Below are positions 1 to 7,713 of a stretch of 34,437 nucleotides of DNA, piece after piece. Position 1 is the first letter of the stretch; the number at the start of each line of letters is the position of its first letter. The notes below the pieces were generated by a model, which saw only the letters and a list, made by a program, of their open reading frames with translations, was not told the origin of the DNA and did no database searches. This stretch comes from an uncultured Alistipes sp. (GTDB lineage Bacteria > Bacteroidota > Bacteroidia > Bacteroidales > UBA932), in contig UQUJ01000031.1 in assembly GCA_900544195.1 (NCBI GenBank), positions 1 through 34,437 on the forward strand, in the 5' to 3' direction. A program made the translations under genes and the position numbers.

Positions 1-81
1 CACTCCTTCTTCCAAAAGACATCTATCCTCGAAAATACCGCCAAATCTTTACCAACTTATTTTTTAGCGCTTAATGAATAC

Positions 82-110
82 GAAAACCGGACCGCTGGGC
101 GCGATCCGGT
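82..110 (-). terminator. Probable rpsU terminator
   Basis: Read on the minus strand, arms ACCGGA and TCCGGT (positions 110-105 and 91-86) form a 6-bp stem followed directly by TTTT (85-82). It lies 25 bases past the rpsU stop. The stem is short, so efficiency is uncertain. I see no gene between base 1 and this hairpin. Confidence 0.55.
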
Positions 111-134
111 CATGATTGTCTGTGTCAGTCTTGA

Positions 135-329
135 TTACTGCTCGTCGAGCAGCTGGAGGTGCTGAACGTAGATGGCCTTCATCTTCGCGGCTCTTCTCTT
201 TACAGAAGGCTTCTCGAAGTTCTTGCGGGCGCGAAGCTCGCGGATGGCACCGGTCTTCTCGAATTTCCTCTTGAATTTCTTCAGAGCCCTTTCGATGTTC
301 TCGCCTTCCTTGATAGGAACTATGATCAT
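135..329 (-). CDS. rpsU: 30S ribosomal protein bS21
   Basis: This 64-residue basic protein has the bS21 layout: an N-terminal MIIVPIKEGENIERALKKFKR stretch (split here across the first strand and helix), an RELRARKNFEKPS linker and a Lys/Arg-rich second helix. It is a small-subunit protein that sits near the 3' end of 16S rRNA. In Bacteroidota, bS21 with bS6 and bS18 is known to sequester the anti-Shine-Dalgarno, which explains why most genes here have no SD. The ATG is supported by the family N-terminus. Unlike every other gene in the window, rpsU has a strong SD upstream, which suggests autoregulation. It is monocistronic, with its own promoter and a terminator-like hairpin. Confidence 0.97.
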   Translation of the reverse strand: MIIVPIKEGENIERALKKFKRKFEKTGAIRELRARKNFEKPSVKRRAAKMKAIYVQHLQLLDEQ

Positions 330-340
330 AATGCTGTTAC

Positions 341-350
341 CACCTCCTTT
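341..350 (-). promoter_or_regulatory. Strong Shine-Dalgarno of rpsU
   Basis: The minus strand reads AAAGGAGGTG here, a near-complete complement of the 16S rRNA 3' tail. There are 13 bases between GGAGG and the ATG. No other gene start in the window has a comparable sequence. In Flavobacterium the rpsU mRNA is known to be preferentially translated by ribosomes lacking bS21, whose anti-SD is free; the same control is inferred here. Confidence 0.85.
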
Positions 351-416
351 TTCTCTTTTTCGGAATCATCGCGGCAAGTTATGCCGAATTTTTCCGCTCG
401 CTTTCCAAAGCGGGTG

Positions 417-424
417 CAAAGATA
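417..424 (-). promoter_or_regulatory. -7 promoter element of rpsU
   Basis: The minus strand reads TATCTTTG, a perfect match to the Bacteroidota TAnnTTTG -7 element, about 88 bases upstream of the rpsU start. I see no convincing -33 TTTG at the usual 19-base spacing. Confidence 0.6.
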
Positions 425-436
425 GGAAAAAAATAT

Positions 437-444
437 TAATTTTG
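437..444 (+). promoter_or_regulatory. -7 promoter element of the ATPase-sirtuin pair
   Basis: TAATTTTG matches TAnnTTTG and lies 22 bases upstream of the ATPase start. It is back to back with the rpsU -7 element, 12 bases apart. The same geometry recurs at 8336-8363. Confidence 0.5.
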
Positions 445-466
445 TGAAAACAAAAATGTTATTTCG

Positions 467-1624
467 ATGGATAGCCCGTTTTTGTACAACAGATATGTGA
501 CCGGACAGCATTTCATAGGCCGTAAGGATGAGCGCGCCATTCTCGGCAACCTCTTGAGCCAGAGCGAGAACGTGGTGATCTGGGAGCCTTTCGGAACCGG
601 CAAGAAGTCGCTGGTTCACCAGGTGTTCACAAAGATGAAGGTGGACGGCGACAGATTCAGTGTCGGCGAGATGACCGCCCTGGACATCAGGGATGGTGAG
701 GCTTTCGTCAAAAGGCTTGGCGCGGCCGTCATCAGGCTTGTCGCGTCCACACCCGATGAGTATGAGGGCATTGTCACCAAGTACCTTGAGGGAACGCATT
801 TCGTGTTCGACCGCAAGGCTTTCTCGGATTTGGACGTGATCCTCTCCACGAATTGGGATCTGGACGACAATGACCTGAAGGCTGTCCTGAGACTTCCTTA
901 CGCGCTTGCGGCGGAGAGGGGAGAGAAGACATTCATGATCATCGACGAGTTCCAGAACCTTGACCTTGCCGGCGACGGTGAGCGGATCTTCAAGTTGATG
1001 GAGCAGGTGATGGATGAGGTCAAGGCTGAAGGCCTGCGGATCTTCTCCTACATATTCATTGGTTCCCAGGTCAATGCGATGGAAGACATATTCATTAAGA
1101 GGCATTTCTTCTACCGCCGCGCCACCCGTCTGAAACTGGGCAAGGTGGACGAGCGGGAGATCGTGGAACACATCATCAAGGGGTTCCTCGCGAGCGGGAA
1201 GGTGATCGACAGGGACCTCATCAGCGGGGCGTGTCGTCTGTTCAAGTGCAACCTTTTCTATGTCAATCATTTCACGTCCATCTGCGACTCGCTGTCGAAA
1301 GGCTATATCATGGAGCCTGTCCTGCTTGAGGCGCTTGCCACGGTGATCGCCATCAACCGTGGCCGCTTTGTGGCGATGATGAACGATCTCACCACGTTTC
1401 AGGTAAGTCTGCTCAAGGCGGTCATCGACGGCTACACCAAGTTCAGCACGGCGGAGGTGATTCGGAAGTATTCCCTCAATTCGTCGGCCAACGTGCGCCG
1501 TCTCAAGGACGCTCTGATGAAGAAGGAGATCCTGTCCTTCGTCGGCGAGGACGGCAGGCCGGTGATCCTCGATCCACTGTTCGAGTACTGGCTGAGAAAT
1601 TATTATTTTAGTAAGAATCAATAA
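467..1624 (+). CDS. AAA-type ATPase with C-terminal winged helix (archaeal-ATPase-like family)
   Basis: This is a 385-residue STAND/AAA-type protein of the kind labelled ATP-binding protein or archaeal ATPase in Bacteroidota. Residues 1-25 carry the family opening (NPFxxNRYV-like, then GRKDE). The P-loop at 40-48 reads EPFGTGKKS: Gly-Lys is kept, but the first Gly is Glu and the residue after GK is Lys instead of Ser/Thr. The Walker B motif MIIDE (157-161) is canonical. The C-terminal 90 residues look like a winged helix ending in the typical DPLFEYWLRNYYF. Only 11 bases separate it from the sirtuin gene, so they are probably co-transcribed. Its biological role is unknown; ATP binding may be altered by the unusual P-loop. 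Confidence 0.85.
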   Translation: MDSPFLYNRYVTGQHFIGRKDERAILGNLLSQSENVVIWEPFGTGKKSLVHQVFTKMKVDGDRFSVGEMTALDIRDGEAFVKRLGAAVIRLVASTPDEYEGIVTKYLEGTHFVFDRKAFSDLDVILSTNWDLDDNDLKAVLRLPYALAAERGEKTFMIIDEFQNLDLAGDGERIFKLMEQVMDEVKAEGLRIFSYIFIGSQVNAMEDIFIKRHFFYRRATRLKLGKVDEREIVEHIIKGFLASGKVIDRDLISGACRLFKCNLFYVNHFTSICDSLSKGYIMEPVLLEALATVIAINRGRFVAMMNDLTTFQVSLLKAVIDGYTKFSTAEVIRKYSLNSSANVRRLKDALMKKEILSFVGEDGRPVILDPLFEYWLRNYYFSKNQ

Positions 1625-1635
1625 TTTACGAATAT

Positions 1636-2352
1636 ATGAGTTTGGCGGGAAAGAAGAAGATAGCCGTTCTGACGGGAGCGGGAGTCAGTGCCGAGAGCGG
1701 GCTGGCCACGTTCAGGGGTAACAATGGACTTTGGGGTAAATATGATCCCGACGAGGTCGCGTCGATCGAGGGTTGGTACCGCAACCGCAGGCTGGTGCTG
1801 AATTTCTACAACGACCTGCGCAGGACGCTCGGCGAGGTCAAGCCGAACGCGGCTCACTATGCCATCGCTGCTCTTGAGAAGGAATATTCAGTGACGGTCA
1901 TCACGCAGAATGTTGACAATCTGCATGAAAGGGCTGGCAGCACGAAGGTTCTGCACCTTCACGGCGAGGCCACCAAGGTCCGCCCGGAGGACGGGATATA
2001 TGACCGGACATATTCGGAGGAGGAGGTGATCGACATCGGTTATGATGAGGTTCATTTTGGCGACAAGGCTCCGAACGGCAGCCAGCTGCGCCCTCACATC
2101 GTCTTCTTCGGCGAGGCCGTCCCGAACATCGAGAAGGCCATCGACATCGTTTCCGCCGCTGACATCATGCTGATTGTCGGCACGTCTTTGAACGTCTACC
2201 CCGCCGCCGGCCTTTACCGCTATGCCCCGAACGGCATTCCGATTTACCTGATCGACCCCGAGGATGTGGCTATCGCCGACCCTCGCATCACCCAGATCCG
2301 CCAAGTCGCCACCAAAGGCATGGAGACCTTCCGCCGGATGCTCGGACAGTAG
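1636..2352 (+). CDS. cobB: Sirtuin, NAD-dependent protein deacylase
   Basis: This 238-residue class III sirtuin removes acyl groups from lysines, consuming NAD. It shows GAGVSAESG (14-22) and TFRG for NAD binding, TQNVDNLH (90-97), the catalytic His109 in LHLHGE, and FFGEAVPN and GTSLNVYPAA near the C-terminus. The zinc-ribbon region (about 112-145) has no cysteine at all, so it cannot bind zinc in the usual way; related Bacteroidota sirtuins, as I recall, also lack the Cys set. The Tyr-x-x-Arg pair of succinyl/malonyl-specific sirtuins reads Tyr58-N-D-Leu61, with Arg at 62, so acyl preference is uncertain. It follows the ATPase gene by 11 bases and is convergent with rluD. Confidence 0.93.
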   Translation: MSLAGKKKIAVLTGAGVSAESGLATFRGNNGLWGKYDPDEVASIEGWYRNRRLVLNFYNDLRRTLGEVKPNAAHYAIAALEKEYSVTVITQNVDNLHERAGSTKVLHLHGEATKVRPEDGIYDRTYSEEEVIDIGYDEVHFGDKAPNGSQLRPHIVFFGEAVPNIEKAIDIVSAADIMLIVGTSLNVYPAAGLYRYAPNGIPIYLIDPEDVAIADPRITQIRQVATKGMETFRRMLGQ

Positions 2353-2549
2353 GTTTTTCAAGAAGGCATATTTTCACCAGAGTCAGTGGCGCATCCGGCA
2401 CGCCTCATAGGCGGTGCTTCCGGCCACAGTCGTCACCTGCGGAGAGGGCTGCGCCAAAGAGCGACATTTATGTCCCTTTCTGTCGCCTGTGAGTGCCGCC
2501 CTGCGCCCTTGGGCGACATTTTGCCCGATTTCGGCCCGATTGCACTCAC
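2353..2549. terminator. Convergent intergenic region with a hairpin
   Basis: No credible gene lies between the sirtuin and rluD stops. An 8-bp inverted repeat, GTGAGTGC (2489-2496) and GCACTCAC (2542-2549), encloses a GC-rich loop with a smaller GGGC/GCCC hairpin. Its right arm contains the rluD stop codon. It may act as a bidirectional terminator, but there is no clear U-run. Confidence 0.35.
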
Positions 2550-3640
2550 TGATAAATATTATTGCGGATTAATGGATTTTCCATCCCGACAAAATTGACG
2601 TAGTTGCGCCACTTGTCGATCATGGCGGTCATGTCTTCCGGAAGCTGAGAATCGAACTGGATCCATTTATCGGTGCCAGGGTGGACGAAGCCAAGTGTTT
2701 TGGCGTGAAGAGCCTGACGAGGGCAGATCTCAAAGCAGTTCTGGATGAACTGGCGGTACTTGGCGTAGATGGTACCCTTGCGGATCTCCGCCCCCCCGTA
2801 GCGCTCGTCATTGAACAACGGATGGCCGATGTAACTCATGTGAACCCTGATCTGGTGCGTGCGCCCGGTTTCCAGCCTGCACTCGACAACCGTCACATAG
2901 CCAAATCTTTCCAGCACCTTATAGTGTGTCACGGCGTGCTTGCCGCGCTCATCATCACCGGCATAGACCTTGAAACGAAGCCTGTCGTTGGGGTCGCGTC
3001 CGATGTTGCCGTCAATCGTCCCCTCATCCTCCTTGATGTTGCCCCAGACAACGGCCACGTACCGTCTCTCGATCGAATGCTCGAAGAACTGCCGGGCCAG
3101 ATCCAGCTGGGTCTCATCGTTTTTCGCCACGACAAGGAGGCCTGAAGTGTCCTTGTCTATTCTGTGTACCAGAATGCCCATCCTCTCATCGGCCGCTTCC
3201 GGACCCTGGGATATTCCTAAATGATAGGAGAGAGCATTGATGAGCGTCCCCTCGAAGTGGCCGTGGCCGGGATGCACGACCATTCCGGCGGCCTTGTTGA
3301 CAACGAGGAGGTCGTTGTCCTCATAGACTATGTTCAGAGGGATGTCCTGCGGCAGGATCTCAAGGCCGCGGCGGCGGTACGGCATCACGAAGCGGATCAC
3401 ATCGCCGGGGCGGATGATGAGGTTCGCTTTCGCAATCTTGTCATTCACACGTACATAACCCTCTTTGATCGCGCATTGAACCCTGTGTCTGGAAGTGTCC
3501 TCGAGATGAGTGGCCATATACTTGTCCACACGCATAGGGGTCTGGCCGACATCGACGTTGAGCCGGAAATGCTCGAACATCCCCTGCTCCTCGTCCTCGA
3601 CGCTATCCTCCTGGTCGTTGTAAAGTCTCTCCTCGTCCAC
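2546..3640 (-). CDS. rluD: 23S rRNA pseudouridine synthase, RluA/RluD family
   Basis: This 364-residue enzyme isomerises uridines in large-subunit rRNA. After an acidic tail (1-20) comes an S4 RNA-binding domain (about 30-95, with MRVDKYMA), then the RluA catalytic domain. The catalytic Asp162 sits in HRIDKDTSG (159-167), followed by YVAVVWG and the GRTHQIRVHMSYIGHPLFND block typical of RluD/RluC. The start is GTG, one base after the PASTA gene stop, which suggests translational coupling. The acidic N-terminus matches what I recall of Bacteroidetes homologues, but ATG at residue 21 is an alternative start. It is the last gene of the engB operon. Assignment to RluD within RluA is by similarity. 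Confidence 0.93.
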   Translation of the reverse strand: MDEERLYNDQEDSVEDEEQGMFEHFRLNVDVGQTPMRVDKYMATHLEDTSRHRVQCAIKEGYVRVNDKIAKANLIIRPGDVIRFVMPYRRRGLEILPQDIPLNIVYEDNDLLVVNKAAGMVVHPGHGHFEGTLINALSYHLGISQGPEAADERMGILVHRIDKDTSGLLVVAKNDETQLDLARQFFEHSIERRYVAVVWGNIKEDEGTIDGNIGRDPNDRLRFKVYAGDDERGKHAVTHYKVLERFGYVTVVECRLETGRTHQIRVHMSYIGHPLFNDERYGGAEIRKGTIYAKYRQFIQNCFEICPRQALHAKTLGFVHPGTDKWIQFDSQLPEDMTAMIDKWRNYVNFVGMENPLIRNNIYQ

Positions 3641-3641
3641 G

Positions 3642-4430
3642 TTATTCGTTCTTCTTGTCCAATGAAAGATAGATGGTCACGTCTGACCCCATGAGAATCG
3701 GATTGCCTGAGGCTTCCGGAGTCTGTCTGGTCACGGACGCGTTCAGCGAATCCGTGTAGTTCCTCACGGTCTTGTCGAACACCACTCTGTTGATGTTCAG
3801 GGAATTGTCATGCACCGCGTCCACTGCCCTGAGGTACTTCAAACCCTTTACATCCGGCACGTAGGTCAGATTATCTTCCGGATTGAGCCCTACCTCAAGG
3901 TCGATCTCGGAGCCGGTCTCGATCTGCCTTCCCGGCCTGATCTCACGGTTCCGGTAGATCTGCCTGAGCACATTGTTGGTCGCGATGTCGTTGACATAGA
4001 TCAGCTTGCCCAACGCCAATCCCTTGGAACTCAATTCGGCCTTGGCCTGGCGCATGGAGTAGCCGACCAGGTTCGGCATACTGACTTTCTTGGCGTTCTT
4101 GGCATTGATCGTCAGCAGGATTCTCCTGCCTTTCTTTACTCTTGACCCAGCCTTCGGATTCTGGCTGTAAACAGCCCCTTTCTCCATCTTCCTGACGAAA
4201 ATGGAATCGACAACCTCGGTTCTCAACTTCAGTCTTGCGGCCTCATGCCTTGCCTCGTTCAGGCTCATGCTTGTGAAATCCGGGACCTCGATTGTCTCGT
4301 TGTGGTTCGTGATAGTACCCAGAAGGATCGAATTGAAGAGTATCAAAATCGTGAAAAACAGCACCGCAAGGATGATGTTCTTCACGATCCAGTTCCCGAA
4401 GAAACCTTTCTTGTCTGTTTTTTCTGCCAT
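3642..4430 (-). CDS. PASTA-domain membrane protein
   Basis: This 262-residue protein has a short cytoplasmic N-terminus, one transmembrane segment (about 15-38, VKNIILAVLFFTILILF) and then three extracytoplasmic PASTA repeats, beginning near VPDFTSM, MPNLVGYSM and VPDVKGLKY. PASTA domains bind peptidoglycan precursors or muropeptides in kinases and penicillin-binding proteins. This protein carries no kinase or transpeptidase domain, as is common for the stand-alone Bacteroidota form. It lies between the LysE exporter (9-base gap) and rluD (1-base gap) in a tight operon. A role in cell-wall sensing or as a scaffold is inference. Confidence 0.9.
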   Translation of the reverse strand: MAEKTDKKGFFGNWIVKNIILAVLFFTILILFNSILLGTITNHNETIEVPDFTSMSLNEARHEAARLKLRTEVVDSIFVRKMEKGAVYSQNPKAGSRVKKGRRILLTINAKNAKKVSMPNLVGYSMRQAKAELSSKGLALGKLIYVNDIATNNVLRQIYRNREIRPGRQIETGSEIDLEVGLNPEDNLTYVPDVKGLKYLRAVDAVHDNSLNINRVVFDKTVRNYTDSLNASVTRQTPEASGNPILMGSDVTIYLSLDKKNE

Positions 4431-4439
4431 ATTCGTAAA

Positions 4440-5084
4440 TTACTTTCCGCCTGTGAAGAGCAAGTCGAACGCGCCTTCTCCGAGCAGGGCTAATCCTATG
4501 ATTATTATGATGATTCCCGCGATCCTGTTCATCCACATTATCTTTTTTATGTCGAACGCCTTTCTCCAATTGCTGAAAAACCATGAGAAGAAGAGCCAGT
4601 AGGCGATCGAGCCGGCGGCGACGGCAAGGATTATCGGGTATATCCTGAAACTCCTGTCGGACACATCCACCTGAAAGAAAGCGAACAAGGCGAACATGAC
4701 CAGAATCGCCCCCGGGTTGGAGATGGTTGTAGCCACCGCCTGAAGGAAATCCTTGATTGAGGCTCCACGGGTCACGCTGTCCCCCGGCTCCATCTTCCTG
4801 AAAGGGTCCTTGAATGCCATTGAATATCCCAAAAAAGCAATCACAGGACCTCCGATCAGGAATATGATTGATTCGTAGGTGTTGATGAAATTCTGCGCGA
4901 AGGCCCATGCGAAAATCGAGATGATCGCGTAGGCGGTGTCAACAAGCGACGCACCGAGACCGGTCGTGAAACCAGCCTTATGACCGTAGCAGATGGATTT
5001 CTGAAGCACAAGAATCGCCACCGGCCCGAGCGGAGCCGATGCGCAGATGCCGATTATGAACGCTTTCAGAATCTCCAACAGCAT
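4440..5084 (-). CDS. LysE/RhtB family amino-acid exporter
   Basis: This 214-residue, very hydrophobic protein has about six transmembrane helices. The N-terminal FIIGICASAPLGPVAILVLQKS with its Gly/Pro-rich turn and the internal TISNPGAILVMFALF are hallmarks of the LysE/RhtB export family. Such proteins export amino acids (Lys, homoserine, Thr and others) driven by proton exchange; the substrate here cannot be told from sequence. The length is typical for the family. It is in the middle of the engB-rluD operon with 9-base gaps on both sides. Confidence 0.88.
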   Translation of the reverse strand: MLLEILKAFIIGICASAPLGPVAILVLQKSICYGHKAGFTTGLGASLVDTAYAIISIFAWAFAQNFINTYESIIFLIGGPVIAFLGYSMAFKDPFRKMEPGDSVTRGASIKDFLQAVATTISNPGAILVMFALFAFFQVDVSDRSFRIYPIILAVAAGSIAYWLFFSWFFSNWRKAFDIKKIMWMNRIAGIIIIIIGLALLGEGAFDLLFTGGK

Positions 5085-5093
5085 AGGCAGCCA

Positions 5094-6404
5094 TTATTTA
5101 GCCCTCATGAAAATCTGGACAGGACATCCGTGCAGGTCGAAGTGCTCTCTCAGCTTGTTCTCAAGGAATCTCTTGTACGGCTCCTTGACATATTGCGGCA
5201 GGTTGCAGAAGAACGCGAACGCGGGGAACCTCGTTGGCAGCTGGGTCACATACTTGATCTTCACGTACTTGCCTTTCCAGGCCGGCGGCGGATAATTCTC
5301 TATTTCCGGCAGCATCGCCTCGTTCAGCCTTGCCGTCGAAAGCTTGCGGGAGTAGTTCCCGTAAACGTGCTCGGCCTCATCCAGCACATCCATGATTCTC
5401 TGTTTCCTGGTGACAGACGTGAATATGATAGGCACGTCATCGAACGGAGCGATGCGGCGGCGAAGCGAGGCTTCGTATTCCTTCATCGTGTTGCTGTCCT
5501 TGATGAAGAGGTCCCACTTGTTGACCACCAGCACGCATGCCTTGCGGTTGCGGACAATGAGGTTGAATATGCTCATGTCCTGGGCTTCCATTCCGCTGTT
5601 CGCGTCGATCATCAGGATGCAGACATCCGAATGCTCGATCGCCCTGATGGAACGCATCACTGAGTAGAATTCAAGATCCTCGTTGACCTTGGCTTTCCTG
5701 CGCATCCCGGCGGTGTCCACGAGCATGAATTCGTGGCCGAACTTGTTGTAGAGAGTTGAGATTGAGTCCCTTGTGGTTCCTGCTACCGGTGTCACGATGT
5801 TTCTTTCCTCTCCAAGGAGGGCATTGGTCAGGGATGACTTGCCGACGTTCGGCTTCCCGACGATCGCGATGTGAGGAAGGTCAGGACGGTCGTCGTCCTG
5901 CTGTGGTTTCTCTTCAGGAAGGACTTTGAGAACCTCGTCCAGAAGGTCGCCGGTTCCGCTTCCGTTGGCAGCGGATGTCGCCCAGATCTCTCCCAGTCCC
6001 AATGAATAGAACTGATAGGCGTCGAACATCTTCTCTCCGGAGTCCACCTTGTTGACACACAGGACGACAGGCTTTTTGCTCCGGCGGAGAATGTCGGCGA
6101 TCTCGGCGTCGTAGTCTGTGATGCCGGCGGCGGCCTCGACCATGAATATCACAGCGTCAGCCTCCTCGATGGCGATCACTACCTGTTTGCGGATCGCCTC
6201 CTCGAACACATCATCCGAATTGGTCGTCCAGCCTCCCGTGTCCACCACGGAGAACTCCTTGCCGCACCATTCGCATCTGCCGTAGTGGCGGTCTCTTGTC
6301 ACGCCGGCGGTCTCGTCAACGATGGCCTGACGCATCCCGACAAGTCTGTTGAAAAGAGTCGATTTGCCGACATTCGGCCTTCCTACTATAGCTACTAGAC
6401 TCAT
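5094..6404 (-). CDS. der: Ribosome assembly GTPase Der (EngA)
   Basis: This 436-residue protein has the Der architecture of two tandem GTPase domains followed by a KH-like domain. The first domain has GRPNVGKST (8-16), DTGGW and NKVD; the second has GKPNVGKSS (near 181), DTAGMRRK and NKWD. The C-terminal 90 residues are the KH-like part (KYVKIKYVTQLPTRFPAFAFFCN). Der acts in 50S subunit maturation. It shares an operon with engB, another 50S-assembly GTPase, and with rluD, an rRNA modifier, a functionally coherent set. The length and motifs are complete. Confidence 0.98.
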   Translation of the reverse strand: MSLVAIVGRPNVGKSTLFNRLVGMRQAIVDETAGVTRDRHYGRCEWCGKEFSVVDTGGWTTNSDDVFEEAIRKQVVIAIEEADAVIFMVEAAAGITDYDAEIADILRRSKKPVVLCVNKVDSGEKMFDAYQFYSLGLGEIWATSAANGSGTGDLLDEVLKVLPEEKPQQDDDRPDLPHIAIVGKPNVGKSSLTNALLGEERNIVTPVAGTTRDSISTLYNKFGHEFMLVDTAGMRRKAKVNEDLEFYSVMRSIRAIEHSDVCILMIDANSGMEAQDMSIFNLIVRNRKACVLVVNKWDLFIKDSNTMKEYEASLRRRIAPFDDVPIIFTSVTRKQRIMDVLDEAEHVYGNYSRKLSTARLNEAMLPEIENYPPPAWKGKYVKIKYVTQLPTRFPAFAFFCNLPQYVKEPYKRFLENKLREHFDLHGCPVQIFMRAK

Positions 6405-6446
6405 AATAAATTCTTTACTTCTTAATGTTAAACACTTTCCGCGATT

Positions 6447-6728
6447 CTACTTCTTCGGCTTCTTTCCGCCGAACTCATATTCATAGAAACCGCATCCGGT
6501 GCAGGCGTCGCTGTAGGAACCAGTGCAGGAAGCGTTCCTTTTGGGCTTCTTTTTGGAGAATATCTCCTCGTCCTGCTCCCTCATGCACTTGATTCCCATC
6601 TTGCGCATGTTCTCGTTGTGGCTGATCTCCGTCTCCGGGAACTTGCCGTTCTTCCGGAATATGATGTTGAAGCACATTCCGATGACTCCGATTCCGAGGA
6701 TGATTATCGCGGCGAGAACAGTTTTCAT
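6447..6728 (-). CDS. Small conserved membrane protein, Cys-rich tail
   Basis: This 93-residue protein has an N-terminal transmembrane segment (about 3-24) followed by FRKNGKFPETEISHNENMRKMGIKC and a C-terminal tail with Cys at CTGSY and CTGCGFYE. It resembles a short Bacteroidetes family often labelled membrane or secreted protein, with a conserved GKFP-x-GHN-like segment and a CxxC-like motif. The function is not known; metal or disulfide chemistry is possible. It is 4 bases downstream of prs and 42 bases upstream of der, so it belongs to the operon. The final residues are Lys-rich. Confidence 0.75.
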   Translation of the reverse strand: MKTVLAAIIILGIGVIGMCFNIIFRKNGKFPETEISHNENMRKMGIKCMREQDEEIFSKKKPKRNASCTGSYSDACTGCGFYEYEFGGKKPKK

Positions 6729-6732
6729 GTTC

Positions 6733-7704
6733 TTAGAATATAAATTCCGTGCTGATAGGCTCGTAGTTGTAAACCTTGCGGATGATCGCCGCGAAGGTCT
6801 CCGCCATCGAGACTACCCTTATCTTGCTTGTGTCGGCTCCCTCCTTGAGCGGGATGGTGTCGGTGACGAACACTTCCTTCAGGCAGGAGTTGTTGATTCT
6901 GTCGTAGGCAGGGCCGGAGAGCACGGCATGTGTCGCGCATGCCCTGACACTGGCGGCACCTTTTTCCATCAGCACTTCGGCGGCCTTCACGAGGGTTCCG
7001 GCCGTGTCGATGAGGTCATCCACAATCACCACATTCTTCCCCTCTACTTCTCCGATCGCTGTGATCGAGGCCACCACGTTCGCTCTTTCGCGGGACTTGT
7101 GGCAGATGATCACCGGGCATGCGAGTTCCTTGGCGTAGGCGTTGGCTCTCTTCGCTCCGCCCATGTCCGGAGCGGCTATGGCGAGGTTCTCTATGTTCAG
7201 GGAACGGAGGTAAGGGATGAACACCTTGCTTGCGTAGATGTGGTCCACAGGCAGGTCGAAGAATCCCTGGATCTGGTCGGCGTGCAGGTCACAGGTCATG
7301 ATCCTGTCAACTCCGGCGGCTGTCAGAAGGTTCGCGACCAGTTTGGCGCCGATAGAGACGCGAGGCTTGTCCTTGCGGTCCTGTCTGGCCCATCCGAAGT
7401 ACGGCATCACCGCGATCACCTTGTCCGCGGAGGCTCTTTTGGCCGCGTCGATTGTCAACAGAAGTTCCATCAGGTTCTCCGTTGGTGGAAAAGTTGACTG
7501 CAGGATGAACACGGTAGCGCCTCTGACGCTGTCCGTGAAAGAGGGAACGAACTCTCCATCGCTGAATCTGGTTACTTCGGACGCGCCAAGGTGATACTTC
7601 TCGCCAGCTGCGGCTCCGATGATGTTCAGTCCGTCAACAACCTTGCAAGCAAAGTCTTTGGAGGCTCTGCAGGCAAACAATTCCATTCTGTGTTCCATGT
7701 GCAT
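6733..7704 (-). CDS. prs: Ribose-phosphate pyrophosphokinase
   Basis: This is PRPP synthase, which makes PRPP from ribose 5-phosphate and ATP for nucleotide, His and Trp synthesis. It is about 320 residues, the usual class I length. Visible motifs are FSDGEF near the N-terminus, the YFGWARQDRKD flexible loop, CDLHADQIQGFF, and the PRPP-binding VIVDDLIDTAGT. Candidate starts are the ATGs at 7704, 7698 and 7686; the last gives MELFACRAS and fits the family best. It is 9 bases downstream of engB. Confidence 0.97.
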   Translation of the reverse strand: MHMEHRMELFACRASKDFACKVVDGLNIIGAAAGEKYHLGASEVTRFSDGEFVPSFTDSVRGATVFILQSTFPPTENLMELLLTIDAAKRASADKVIAVMPYFGWARQDRKDKPRVSIGAKLVANLLTAAGVDRIMTCDLHADQIQGFFDLPVDHIYASKVFIPYLRSLNIENLAIAAPDMGGAKRANAYAKELACPVIICHKSRERANVVASITAIGEVEGKNVVIVDDLIDTAGTLVKAAEVLMEKGAASVRACATHAVLSGPAYDRINNSCLKEVFVTDTIPLKEGADTSKIRVVSMAETFAAIIRKVYNYEPISTEFIF

Positions 7705-7713
7705 TAAACTATG

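Noticed and set aside
326..1621. Minus-strand ORF (431 codons) opposite the ATPase gene
   Set aside because: It is a shadow of the ATPase coding strand; it has no recognisable motif and is rich in His/Leu/Asp as expected for antisense of GC-rich genes.
2386..2598. 70-codon ORF between the sirtuin and rluD
   Set aside because: It overlaps the conserved end of rluD, has no promoter or family signal and is explained by the convergent intergenic hairpin region.
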